A stretch of DNA of 9,419 bases from Candidatus Moraniibacteriota bacterium (GCA_029933995.1 JAOZNB010000049.1:1-9419); one strand, 5' to 3'. Shown: positions 1 through 5,651, numbered from the stretch's first letter. The notes: generated by a model not told the origin, from the letters alone. Numbers and translations: made by a program.

Positions 1-507
1 CATATGTTGGGCATTTTAATAAATGAAGGAAATATGAGTATTGATGATATATATGATAACTCAATATTATTTTTAAAAGAAAAAAATTATTTTCAAAAAG
101 CTACAGATGATAAAAAAGCAGAATTATATATTAAAAAAATTATAACAGTTGAACAAGAAAGGCTAGAAAAATTTACTCAGATTGGACAAGAAAATCAATT
201 TTTCTTTACAGATGTTATTACTGACAAGGAATTGCTAAAATGGAAAGATAATTCTTTTGAAGAAACAAAAGAGGTTTTGGAAAGAGCAAAAAATATTTTA
301 ACTGAAGTTGAAGAGGATAAATGGACTCGTAAAAATCTTGAAAAAATCCTCATGGATGCAGCAGGTGATAAAAAAGGTGATTTTCTCTGGCCACTTCGCT
401 CTGCATTAACAGGAGAGAAAAAATCACCAAGTCCCTTTGATTGTGCCTGGGTTTTTGGTAAAAATGAGTCAATAAAGAGGTTAATCACAGCACTTGATTT
501 ATTGTAG
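1..507 (+). CDS. gltX: Glutamyl-tRNA synthetase, C-terminal part (cut by window edge)
   Basis: Class I aminoacyl-tRNA synthetase that charges tRNA-Glu (or tRNA-Glu and tRNA-Gln in a non-discriminating form) in the cytoplasm. Only the last 168 codons are visible. The Rossmann catalytic core with its HIGH and KMSKS motifs lies left of the window. The visible part is the helical anticodon-binding domain: an acidic helical stretch, then the diagnostic ending with TRKNLEKILMDAAGD, the FLWPLRSALTGEKKSPSPF block that matches the family's F-x-P-L-R-x-A-L-T-G-x-x-x-S-P motif, and a final helix that normally ends the protein. The frame is open from base 1, so the ATG at 4 is most likely internal. It ends in TAG and runs into a strong terminator. 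The family is assigned from remembered motifs. I cannot tell the discriminating from the non-discriminating form here. Confidence 0.93.
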   Translation, partial: HMLGILINEGNMSIDDIYDNSILFLKEKNYFQKATDDKKAELYIKKIITVEQERLEKFTQIGQENQFFFTDVITDKELLKWKDNSFEETKEVLERAKNILTEVEEDKWTRKNLEKILMDAAGDKKGDFLWPLRSALTGEKKSPSPFDCAWVFGKNESIKRLITALDLL

Positions 508-542
508 TTTTGATTTTTTAAACCTAAATTATACCAAAATTA

Positions 543-575
543 AAAAAGTCCTGTGTTTAACTACAGGACTTTTTC
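543..575. terminator. Bidirectional intrinsic terminator
   Basis: A perfect 12-bp inverted repeat: AAAAAGTCCTGT at 543-554, an 8-nt loop, and ACAGGACTTTTT at 563-574. The A-run and T-run make it work on both strands. It separates convergent gltX and the coiled-coil gene. Confidence 0.9.
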
Positions 576-594
576 TAATTGTGAGTTAAAATGT

Positions 595-948
595 CTAGTT
601 TACTTTTTTGAAATTTACATTGTACATGGGCTCATAAAGATTATCATACTCATCACGTACCTCAACAGTCTCACCGTCCATCATTGTTGAAAGGGAAATA
701 TCAGACATCATTTCTTGTAATGATTTTGATTCACCTTTAAGTTCATCAAGTTTTTCCCAACGCATACCAAGATCTCTTTGTGCACTTAATTCATGTTGTT
801 TTTTAGTTTCTCTCATAGCATTCATTTTTTCAAGTAATTCTTGATACTCTGCGTCTTGAGCTAATACATCTTTGTATTCTTTACGAATTTCCTTCATTTC
901 TTTTTTAGCAATTTGAAACTCACTAAATACTTCTTGTACATCTTTCAT
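595..948 (-). CDS. Small coiled-coil protein, function unknown
   Basis: A 117-residue, highly charged protein with no signal peptide or membrane segment, so probably cytoplasmic. Residues 1 to about 80 are rich in Lys, Glu, Gln and Leu with heptad-like spacing (for example EFQIAKKEMKEIRKEYKDV and EYQELLEKMNAMRETKKQ). This predicts a long helix or coiled coil. A short non-helical tail follows (GETVEVRDEYDNLYEPMYNV). It converges with gltX and shares the 543-575 terminator. An extended -10 promoter lies about 38 bp upstream, and no Shine-Dalgarno sequence precedes the ATG, as for several other housekeeping-like genes here. I do not recognise a named family. It resembles the conserved short coiled-coil hypotheticals of Patescibacteria, but that is an impression. 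The absence of stops, a good ATG and clean flanking signals argue that the gene is real. Confidence 0.75.
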   Translation of the reverse strand: MKDVQEVFSEFQIAKKEMKEIRKEYKDVLAQDAEYQELLEKMNAMRETKKQHELSAQRDLGMRWEKLDELKGESKSLQEMMSDISLSTMMDGETVEVRDEYDNLYEPMYNVNFKKVN

Positions 949-985
949 ATGTTTGTTTTTTTATCTATTTATAAACACAAAATTT

Positions 986-994
986 ATTATATCA
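986..994 (-). promoter_or_regulatory. Extended -10 promoter for the coiled-coil gene
   Basis: On the minus strand TGA-TATAAT gives a perfect -10 (986-991) with a TGn extension. No good -35 is seen at 17 bp. The predicted transcript would start near 979, giving a leader of about 30 nt before the ATG at 948. Confidence 0.5.
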
Positions 995-1018
995 TACTAT
1001 ATAAATTATAAAAACTGG

Positions 1019-1047
1019 TTGACTATAGAGTTAAACTATTATATTAT
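1019..1047 (+). promoter_or_regulatory. Sigma-70-type promoter of the paralog pair
   Basis: TTGACT (1019-1024), a 17-bp spacer and TATTAT (1042-1047) give near-consensus boxes at the ideal distance. The start point would be near 1054, giving a leader of about 55 nt to the ATG at 1110. Confidence 0.7.
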
Positions 1048-1109
1048 GAATAATCGTACTTTAACAAAAACAGTAATCTCATATTATAATTTTAAAAGGA
1101 GAAATATTT

Positions 1110-1469
1110 ATGGATACCTATATATCTTTTCGTTACATTACAAGGAGTCAGACAAAATACGAGTCAATTGCGATGGCCCTGTCTGAGATACACAGAAAGG
1201 TAAATAATACTATCGCAAATGAAATAATTTCTCATTTAATTGCTTGTGAATATTCAAAAAATTCACAAATGATTGCCATGGCCTTCATTTCAAAAGAGGG
1301 ACAATTGGAGGATATTTTACGTATTTCTGATGCAACTGCATTTTCTACAATGGAAAAAACATTTTTGGAATATGCATCAATGAAACCTGCTTCAAAAAAT
1401 GAAGTTAGCAAAACTACTAAAGGCTTATTTCAAGATCATCATTGTTTAAATGGACACAATATTACATAA
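1110..1469 (+). CDS. Unknown protein, short member of a tandem paralog pair
   Basis: A 119-residue soluble protein of unknown function. The start is chosen because AAGGAG lies at 1096-1101, 8 nt before the ATG. Residues 16-71 align without gaps to residues 16-71 of the next gene product. Shared positions include Y17-E-S-I, S41-H-L, C46, Y48-S, N51, Q53, I55-A, A58, I60, E63-G, E67 and L70-R, or 18 identities in 33 positions over 39-71 by eye. The pair is therefore an old tandem duplication. This copy ends soon after the shared unit with a different polar tail (SKNEVSKTTKG and beyond). It is probably helical, with an alternating hydrophobic pattern in QMIAMAFIS. Its TAA stop overlaps the Shine-Dalgarno sequence of the next gene, so the two are co-transcribed and possibly translationally coupled. 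No family is recognised. Confidence 0.8.
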   Translation: MDTYISFRYITRSQTKYESIAMALSEIHRKVNNTIANEIISHLIACEYSKNSQMIAMAFISKEGQLEDILRISDATAFSTMEKTFLEYASMKPASKNEVSKTTKGLFQDHHCLNGHNIT

Positions 1470-1479
1470 GGAGTTTATC

Positions 1480-2106
1480 ATGGATATGATTACAGTAATT
1501 GATAGAATTAAGCAGGCCAAGAATAGGTATGAGTCTATCTCGGTTATACATTATGCATTAACACATTGGGAACCAAGTGTAAGCAAAGCCATAATTGAGT
1601 CTCACTTAGTTGATTGTAAATATTCAACAAATGCTCAGTTTATTGCTTTGGCGCTCATACCAGATGAAGGTGAACCTGAAATGCTACTGCGCAATATGAA
1701 TTTAAACAAAATAACTGACACAGAATTAATTTTTCTAAGCCATGGAATGCGAAACATTTTAAGACTGTGTAACCCAGTTGCCTCAATCGTTATGCCTGAT
1801 AATCTCAATTTGAAAATTATTCAAATATTTACGACATTTGATAAATTTGATAAAATTGAATTAATTAAAAAATGTAATCTTGATAGATCAACAATTTCAG
1901 GACTCATAGGACTTGCTTTACTACCTGACACTGAAATATGTTTAGGTACAATTCTTGATAAAGTATTTAGACATCCTAACTTCGATGATTATATTAGGTT
2001 TTGTTTTGCATTTGAAAAAAATGCTCAACATGCTGAGTTTGAAAAATTTATAAATAAAATTGTTAGTGAATTGGGAGGGAAGGAGTTTGCAATATCACAA
2101 AAATAA
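1480..2106 (+). CDS. Unknown protein, long member of the paralog pair, with an internal repeat
   Basis: A 208-residue soluble protein. The start at 1480 is preferred over an in-frame ATG at 1450 because AAGGAG (1468-1473) lies 6 nt before it and the upstream ATG falls inside the previous gene. Residues 16-71 match the previous product. A second, weaker copy of the unit appears later: DCKYSTNAQFIALALIPD (45-62) resembles KCNLDRSTISGLIGLALLPD (131-150), each with Cys, a Ser/Thr/Asn-rich turn and a hydrophobic LAL-(I/L)-P-D end. The protein may thus be a two-unit helical repeat of about 86 residues, with the shorter neighbour as a one-unit version. No catalytic motif, signal peptide or membrane segment is seen. 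No named family is recognised; a helical-repeat scaffold is only a guess. Confidence 0.82.
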   Translation: MDMITVIDRIKQAKNRYESISVIHYALTHWEPSVSKAIIESHLVDCKYSTNAQFIALALIPDEGEPEMLLRNMNLNKITDTELIFLSHGMRNILRLCNPVASIVMPDNLNLKIIQIFTTFDKFDKIELIKKCNLDRSTISGLIGLALLPDTEICLGTILDKVFRHPNFDDYIRFCFAFEKNAQHAEFEKFINKIVSELGGKEFAISQK

Positions 2107-2153
2107 CAATTTTAAAAATAACAGAAAGTTGGCCCTATGGGATGAGGTTCGAA

Positions 2154-2191
2154 CGGTTTTGAATTCAGTTTTGGAGTAGAATTCAAAACTG
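2154..2191. other. Strong inverted repeat between genes
   Basis: CGGTTTTGAATTC (2154-2166) pairs with GAATTCAAAACTG (2179-2191) around a 12-nt loop, giving 13 bp with one G-U pair. There is no T-run, so it is not a classical terminator. It ends 5 bp before the -35 box of the next promoter. It could end transcription of the paralog pair, protect its 3' end, or be an operator; the sequence does not decide. Confidence 0.6.
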
Positions 2192-2196
2192 TGGGG

Positions 2197-2225
2197 TTGA
2201 CAAAGTATTGAAATAATGCTATGAT
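2197..2225 (+). promoter_or_regulatory. Near-consensus promoter of the zinc-finger gene
   Basis: TTGACA (2197-2202), a 17-bp spacer and TATGAT (2220-2225). The start point would be near 2232, giving a leader of about 95 nt to the ATG at 2328. Confidence 0.8.
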
Positions 2226-2280
2226 ATAGTATTGTAGTTATAGGTATTTAAAAATATCTCAAATTGCAATGTTCTTTTCA

Positions 2281-2317
2281 ATCAACTAAACATGTCGTTT
2301 GGTTGGTAAACTTTTTT
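2281..2317 (+). promoter_or_regulatory. Leader hairpin followed by a T-run, before the zinc-finger gene
   Basis: ATCAACTAAAC (2281-2291) pairs with GTTTGGTTGGT (2297-2307) around a 5-nt loop, giving 11 bp including two G-U pairs. A run of six T (2312-2317) follows and leads directly into the GGAG ribosome-binding sequence (2318-2321). The layout resembles an attenuator or a structure that limits ribosome access. No known riboswitch class is recognised. Confidence 0.45.
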
Positions 2318-2327
2318 GGAGATCGTT

Positions 2328-2615
2328 ATGAATACATGTGGATGCCACGGATGTGGTGAGGCTGGTTGTATTGATTGTATTAACGGGAACATTATTGAGC
2401 ATGTGGAAGTATGCCCAGAATGTAACGGTGAGGGAACTCATCTCTATACATTTGCAAAAGATGATTCAGATGTATTTGAATGCCCATTTTGCAATGGTAA
2501 GGGCCTGATGAATGAAAATGAGTTAGATTGTTACCAAGGGTACCAAAGCGGTGAAAAGGATGCTTATAAAAATTTGCGTCCAACTTGCACAAGAGATGTA
2601 GATTTTACATTATAG
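2328..2615 (+). CDS. Small Cys-rich protein with DnaJ-type zinc-finger repeats
   Basis: A 95-residue cytoplasmic protein, probably zinc-binding. CPECNGEG (29-36) and CPFCNGKG (52-59) are classic CxxCxGxG units as in the DnaJ Cys-rich domain. An N-terminal cluster (C4, C6, C9, C14, C17) with CIDCINGN adds a looser third unit. DnaJ has four units and a J domain; neither the J domain nor the fourth unit is present, so this is not DnaJ. The acidic and polar C-terminus (CYQGYQSGEKDAYKN) has no recognised fold. The ATG at 2328 is chosen because GGAG sits 6 nt upstream. An in-frame TTG at 2316 would overlap that Shine-Dalgarno sequence. It is transcribed alone, with its own promoter, leader and terminator. 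Free-standing fingers of this type can assist protein folding or bind nucleic acid, but the role here is unknown. Confidence 0.85.
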   Translation: MNTCGCHGCGEAGCIDCINGNIIEHVEVCPECNGEGTHLYTFAKDDSDVFECPFCNGKGLMNENELDCYQGYQSGEKDAYKNLRPTCTRDVDFTL

Positions 2616-2628
2616 ATTTTGTGTAGAG

Positions 2629-2671
2629 GAGCGTGAAACTTAAAATAGTTTCTGCTCTTTTTTGTTTTTTT
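2629..2671 (+). terminator. Intrinsic terminator after the zinc-finger gene
   Basis: GAGC (2629-2632) and GAAACT (2635-2640) pair with AGTTTC (2647-2652) and GCTC (2654-2657), with a small internal bulge. A long T-rich tract follows (2658-2671). Confidence 0.75.
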
Positions 2672-2730
2672 GGGACAAAATTCAGTTGGTGGGATGTTAA
2701 AATAATACCTACCACAACACGTGTTTAATA

Positions 2731-2770
2731 ACTCGTTAATGCCTAAATGGTGTTGACGAGTTTTATTTTT
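2731..2770 (+). terminator. Second T-tailed hairpin downstream of the zinc-finger gene
   Basis: ACTCGTTAA (2731-2739), preceded by A at 2730, pairs with TTGACGAGTT (2752-2761) to give 10 bp including one G-U pair. A T-rich tract (2758-2770) follows. It may back up the terminator at 2629-2671 or stop an unseen short transcript. Confidence 0.55.
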
Positions 2771-2801
2771 TGATATATTAAAATACAGGGGGAATACTTT
2801 T

Positions 2802-2818
2802 TATGTCGCACAATGTAC
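2802..2818. repeat. Left copy of a 17-bp inverted repeat (half of the dif-like site)
   Basis: TATGTCGCACAATGTAC is the exact reverse complement of 3610-3626. It reproduces one arm plus five centre bases of the dif-like site, in the opposite orientation. The other arm here (2820-2830, ATGTC followed by T-run) does not match, so this is a half-site. Confidence 0.85.
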
Positions 2819-3188
2819 GATGTCTTTTTTTATAAATTCAAAAAGGGAGGTTGTATAAGATAAATATTATTTTAAATATAAAACTTTTATATACAAATCT
2901 TATCTATTTTAATAAGTATATTGAAGCCTAATTTTTACAACAAATTATTATAAATTATATTAAAAAATTTAATTTATAATTTTATTTTTATTATAAAAAT
3001 GGATTATTTTTTAGATATTTTAATACAAATATTTTACTAAAAATATTGTAAATTGGGGGAGTCTGATTTATATTTTTGATCCAAAATTTACATAACTTTC
3101 AGACATACTTTTGTAAGTTATATTAAAATTATGAAATTTTACAAAAAACTCTCATAAACCACATTGTAATACATTTGCATTGATTCAT

Positions 3189-3400
3189 AGGAGTTCACAC
3201 AAGCGTTTGCAAGAAAAAAGTAATACCTTAGTACCACTTATTTTTTACAAAACGCACAGGAGAATTCAATACATGTATTTGTATCCTAAAAGTAATGCAT
3301 GGATACCACTAAAAATACATAAAGCAATTCAGTTTAATTATCTACACAATATTTGCATAAAAAGTAGTACTTACGTATCATTTAAATATTCAAAAAGGTT
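3189..3400. repeat. Degenerate tandem repeat, 72-nt period, three copies
   Basis: The landmarks AAAAGTAATAC (3216), AAAAGTAATGC (3288) and AAAAGTAGTAC (3360) are exactly 72 nt apart. Each is preceded by a TTTG(C/T)A block and followed by a (G/A)TA(C/T)CA(C/T/A)T block. A fainter part-copy lies just upstream. In one frame the period is 24 codons (K-S-N/S, then V/I-P/S-L/F), but codons differ at all positions and nothing else suggests translation. It may be an iteron-like protein-binding array or an eroded repeat gene. Confidence 0.65.
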
Positions 3401-3597
3401 AACTTTAAAAAGGTTTAAAATTAAATATAAAATCATATTTTTTTATTGTAAATTTATACAAAATAAAAATATTTTTTATGTATAATTAATTGTAATTAAT
3501 AACATCAATATAAGTACATTCAAAAGTATGCATAAAATAGGTAATATTAGTGTAAAAATACTTAATTTGGCTTATATAACATGTTTTTAAAGTACTA

Positions 3598-3625
3598 ATG
3601 TCGCATAAGGTACATTGTGCGACAT
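3598..3625 (+). promoter_or_regulatory. dif: Candidate dif site (XerC/XerD recombination site)
   Basis: Eleven-bp arm ATGTCGCATAA (3598-3608), 6-bp centre GGTACA (3609-3614) and 11-bp arm TTGTGCGACAT (3615-3625). The arms are inverted copies with 10 of 11 pairs matching. The 11-6-11 layout and the inner CATAA motif are those of bacterial dif sites. The E. coli dif arms GGTGCGCATAA and TTATGTTAAAT with centre TGTATA share 18 of 28 positions by my alignment from memory. It sits in a gene-free region where strand composition reverses, as expected for the site where chromosome dimers are resolved at the terminus. The main alternative is a transposon end or a small protein-binding palindrome. Confidence 0.6.
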
Positions 3626-3930
3626 AGGATTAATTACAAAATAAGAACTTATACTGACTATCTTTAACAATTCTACTTTATATAAATATTACATAATTCA
3701 AGTTACTCTCCACCATCACACTACTATAGAATTGCCGCTGATCATATTTACTATATTTTTACTATATTTATTAAATTAATAACTCTATTAAAAATAAGTC
3801 TTTATTAATTTTTCTGAGTTATCATTACATCCTTACTTTTTATAATAACTTTACTAAAAATAGATTGTGACTTTAGTATTATTCCTTAAATACAAATGCA
3901 ATATAAATACCCTACCCTATCTATATAACC

Positions 3931-3970
3931 AAAAATAAAACTGATGAAATAACTTCTTACTTCATCAGTT
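3931..3970 (-). terminator. Intrinsic terminator of the pyrH operon
   Basis: On the minus strand AACTGATGAA and TTCATCAGTT form a perfect 10-bp stem (3961-3970 with 3939-3948) around a 12-nt loop, followed by TTTATTTTT. It lies just after the acetyltransferase stop codon. Confidence 0.85.
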
Positions 3971-3976
3971 AGTGAT

Positions 3977-4411
3977 TTAACCACTCAACTTCAATCGAAA
4001 TACACCTGTTTCTAATAATCTAAAACCTAAGCTATCATATAATCGACGAGCTCCTATACGTTTTGGATTACTCGTTAATTCAACTATTTTGAGATCAAGT
4101 TTTTTTGCCTGATTAATAAGATGTGTGAGCATTTTTAAACCAATGCCTTGCTTACGATAGTTCTCGTGAACAATCACATCTTCAATTATGCCAACCCAAC
4201 CCTTTGTTGGGACTAATCTGAGTGTAATAGCTGCAAATGCAATTAGCTTATCATCGTGCTCAATTACGTGACAATAACAATTGTGTGCATGTGCCAAAAA
4301 CGCAATATTACAACTTATTTCACGTTTAGTTAGTTGCCTGAATAATTCTTTTAACTCATTCTCACTATCACTTACGCGAAGTGGTCGAATTTTAATGGCA
4401 TTATTATTCAT
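3977..4411 (-). CDS. GNAT-family N-acetyltransferase
   Basis: Predicted to transfer an acetyl group from acetyl-CoA to an amine. The substrate is unknown. The 144-residue length is that of a single GNAT domain. Visible parts are the beta strand and loop GIIEDVIVHENY (74-85), the acetyl-CoA pyrophosphate-binding motif RKQGIG (86-91, family pattern R/Q-x-x-G-x-G/A) with helix LKMLTHLINQAKK after it, and the C-terminal motif ARRLYDSLGFRLLETGVFRL (121-140), where N/R-x-x-Y-x-x-x-G-F is typical. The AGGAGG sequence at 4420-4425, 8 nt upstream, supports the ATG at 4411. The gene begins 18 nt after the pyrH stop on the same strand and ends at a terminator, so it is the last gene of the operon. Next to pyrH it could modify a metabolite or ribosomal protein, but nothing in the sequence tells which. 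Confidence 0.9.
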   Translation of the reverse strand: MNNNAIKIRPLRVSDSENELKELFRQLTKREISCNIAFLAHAHNCYCHVIEHDDKLIAFAAITLRLVPTKGWVGIIEDVIVHENYRKQGIGLKMLTHLINQAKKLDLKIVELTSNPKRIGARRLYDSLGFRLLETGVFRLKLSG

Positions 4412-4429
4412 TTTAAAGTCCTCCTATTG

Positions 4430-5137
4430 TTAATCATTCTTAATAAGTGTTCCTTCAAATTTTCTTTTATACAAGTAAGCATCTAAATTTTCTAAATTTT
4501 CACCATTAAGTGTTACAACTTCCAAGTCTTCTCTTTTTGCGTATTCAGCTGCAATGGGATCAAATGGTGCATTTAAACCTGGGCTCCATTCATCTGTGTT
4601 AATTTCCTGAAAACGTTCCCAGGACATTTCTTCTATCTTTTGAGCATCTGGAAATTTATTTGGATCTTTATCATAAACATAATCAATATTAGACAAATTT
4701 ACAATCTTTTTTATATTTAAATATCTCGCTAATAGTACAGTATCATAATCAGTTGAAAATCCAGGACGCCATCCAGCAGCAAGCATTATAGGTTTATCAC
4801 ATTGAAAAAAGTCTTCTAGGTCATGCGGGTTTGTATTGATACGTGGATGTGCATAATCACGAAAAATTGTACGGATAAGGTGAGCATTTAGTCGTGTTGC
4901 ATGTATACCAAGCCAATCTTTATCTTCATCGGTTACATCATCTGAAATATCTGAAGCTGCTTGAGAGTATTTACGTGCTGTTCGTCCTCCACCTGTTATA
5001 AAAACAAATCTTTTGTCATTTTCTTTAACATGTTTTAGTATTAATTCCTTAAATTCTTTCAAAAAATTAATGTTAATTTCATTTGGTGCTATTAATGAAC
5101 CTCCCAGATTAATAATACATGTTTTTTTTGAATCCAT
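4430..5137 (-). CDS. pyrH: UMP kinase, archaeal-type form
   Basis: Amino-acid-kinase-fold enzyme converting UMP plus ATP to UDP plus ADP, an essential step of pyrimidine nucleotide synthesis in the cytoplasm. The 235 residues match family length. N-L-G-G-S (10-14) is the ATP-phosphate loop. FITGGGRTAR (47-56) is the nucleotide-binding glycine loop. AAGWRPGFSTDYDTVLLA (120-137) is the UMP/phosphate region. NLSNIDYVYDKDPNKFPDA (147-165) is the ATP-binding strand and loop of the fold. The G-G-G-x-x-A-R and G-x-x-P-G-x-S-T-D patterns look more like the archaeal-type branch than the long bacterial PyrH, as is common in Patescibacteria. No Shine-Dalgarno sequence precedes the ATG. The upstream gene ends 18 nt before it, so the two are co-transcribed. 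Other kinases of the fold (acetylglutamate, aspartate) fit less well. Confidence 0.9.
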   Translation of the reverse strand: MDSKKTCIINLGGSLIAPNEININFLKEFKELILKHVKENDKRFVFITGGGRTARKYSQAASDISDDVTDEDKDWLGIHATRLNAHLIRTIFRDYAHPRINTNPHDLEDFFQCDKPIMLAAGWRPGFSTDYDTVLLARYLNIKKIVNLSNIDYVYDKDPNKFPDAQKIEEMSWERFQEINTDEWSPGLNAPFDPIAAEYAKREDLEVVTLNGENLENLDAYLYKRKFEGTLIKND

Positions 5138-5155
5138 AGTACAATTTTTATTAAA

Positions 5156-5554
5156 TTATTTACATGTTGTTGATTTTGTATATCCTTTGGCTATAGCATC
5201 CTCATCTGACTTGAAACATCGTAAATTTTCTTTGGATATTTTCTTGGCATAAGAGCATGACGGTGGATAATATTTTGCTCCTTTTATACTACCTACATAA
5301 ATACACTCGCTTGCTGTTATAATATCATTTGCACATATCTCTTTTATAATAATAGGCTCACCAATAGGCTTATTAACTATGATAGGACTTTGTACAAGTT
5401 CCGCACCTTTAAATACTCCAAATACAAAGCTAAGTAAAGCTATAACGATAAAACCAATTAATAAAAGTATCTGTTTTTCATGTGTCACAAACCAAAAGAC
5501 TATATTTGCAATTATCTTTTTTAATTGTACCAGAAAACTATTCAATTTCAACAT
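5156..5554 (-). CDS. Membrane-anchored protein with Ada-like Cys tail
   Basis: A 132-residue protein with a short basic N-terminus, one membrane segment (about 28-48, QILLLIGFIVIALLSFVFGVF) and a probably outward-facing tail. The tail from about residue 86 matches a small domain that resembles the Ada zinc-binding fold: YVGSIKGAKYYPPSC (86-100), AKKISKENLRCF (103-114), then SDEDAIAKGYTKSTTC (116-131). The order Y-x-x-S-x-x-G-x-x-Y-x-x-x-x-C, a-K-x-I-x-x-e-N, e-x-A-x-x-x-G-Y, C is the one found in many Patescibacteria surface proteins. It may bind metal or DNA at the surface, but its role is unproven. It is the first gene of the operon with pyrH. A promoter -10 ends 9 nt before the ATG, so its mRNA is probably nearly leaderless. 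No Shine-Dalgarno sequence is present. Confidence 0.82.
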   Translation of the reverse strand: MLKLNSFLVQLKKIIANIVFWFVTHEKQILLLIGFIVIALLSFVFGVFKGAELVQSPIIVNKPIGEPIIIKEICANDIITASECIYVGSIKGAKYYPPSCSYAKKISKENLRCFKSDEDAIAKGYTKSTTCK

Positions 5555-5563
5555 TTACTTATC

Positions 5564-5592
5564 ATAATAATCAATTACCGACACCATTGCAA
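5564..5592 (-). promoter_or_regulatory. Promoter of the pyrH operon, probably giving a leaderless mRNA
   Basis: On the minus strand TTGCAA (5587-5592), a 17-bp spacer and TATTAT (5564-5569). Only 9 nt (5555-5563) separate the -10 box from the ATG at 5554, so the transcript would begin within about 0-3 nt of the start codon. Confidence 0.6.
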
Positions 5593-5600
5593 ATCCCCCA

Positions 5601-5629
5601 TTGACAATATCAAATTCTTTAGCTATAAT
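5601..5629 (+). promoter_or_regulatory. Perfect consensus promoter of rpmA
   Basis: TTGACA (5601-5606), a 17-bp spacer and TATAAT (5624-5629): both boxes are exact. It lies back to back with the pyrH operon promoter; the two -35 boxes are 8 bp apart. The predicted start is near 5636. Confidence 0.9.
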
Positions 5630-5651
5630 ATCATAGTATAAAAATTTATGG

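Larger units (their letters stand above)
2672..3936. other. Long gene-free, AT-rich region: probable replication terminus
   Basis: No convincing gene lies on either strand. The one longer open frame (3180-3485, TTG start, no ribosome-binding sequence) seems to be an accident of a 72-nt tandem repeat. The region contains an extra T-tailed hairpin (2731-2770), the 17-bp inverted repeats at 2802-2818 and 3610-3626, the dif-like site at 3598-3625, and the 72-nt repeats near 3189-3400. The strand composition reverses within it: G-runs lie only on the left (GGGGG at 2788-2792 and 3056-3060, GGGAGG at 2845-2850), and C-rich DNA on the right (around 3706-3722 and 3910-3930). Genes to the left run mostly rightward, and those to the right mostly leftward. 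This is the pattern expected where two replication forks meet. Confidence 0.6.

Noticed and set aside
195..488. Long minus-strand frame opposite gltX
   Set aside because: It is antisense to a clearly recognised synthetase domain and has no start signals. Similar antisense frames inside pyrH, the helicase and the CxxC gene were dismissed for the same reason.
953..1186. Plus-strand frame across the promoter region upstream of the paralogs
   Set aside because: It spans a promoter and overlaps the better-supported gene at 1110 in another frame, with no Shine-Dalgarno sequence.
2129..2155. tRNA-like stretch containing GGTTCGAAC
   Set aside because: No T-stem or acceptor pairing can be formed on either strand; only the palindromic T-loop-like core is present.
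2845..2931. Possible short peptide gene after GGGAGG (2845-2850)
   Set aside because: The only start is a TTG that directly abuts the purine run. The 26-codon product is just AT-rich sequence.
2862..3121. Several 6-7 bp inverted repeats (for example GTCTGA/TCAGAC, ATAACTT/AAGTTAT)
   Set aside because: Such short pairings are expected by chance in DNA this AT-rich.
3180..3485. A 101-codon open frame (TTG start) in the gene-free region
   Set aside because: No ribosome-binding sequence or ATG, and an unusual Lys/Tyr/Ile composition. The frame is carried by the 72-nt tandem repeat (a multiple of three), so it stays open for trivial reasons.
2802..3626. Complete insertion sequence
   Set aside because: No transposase gene lies between the repeats. 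A non-autonomous element remains an alternative but is not called as the main reading.
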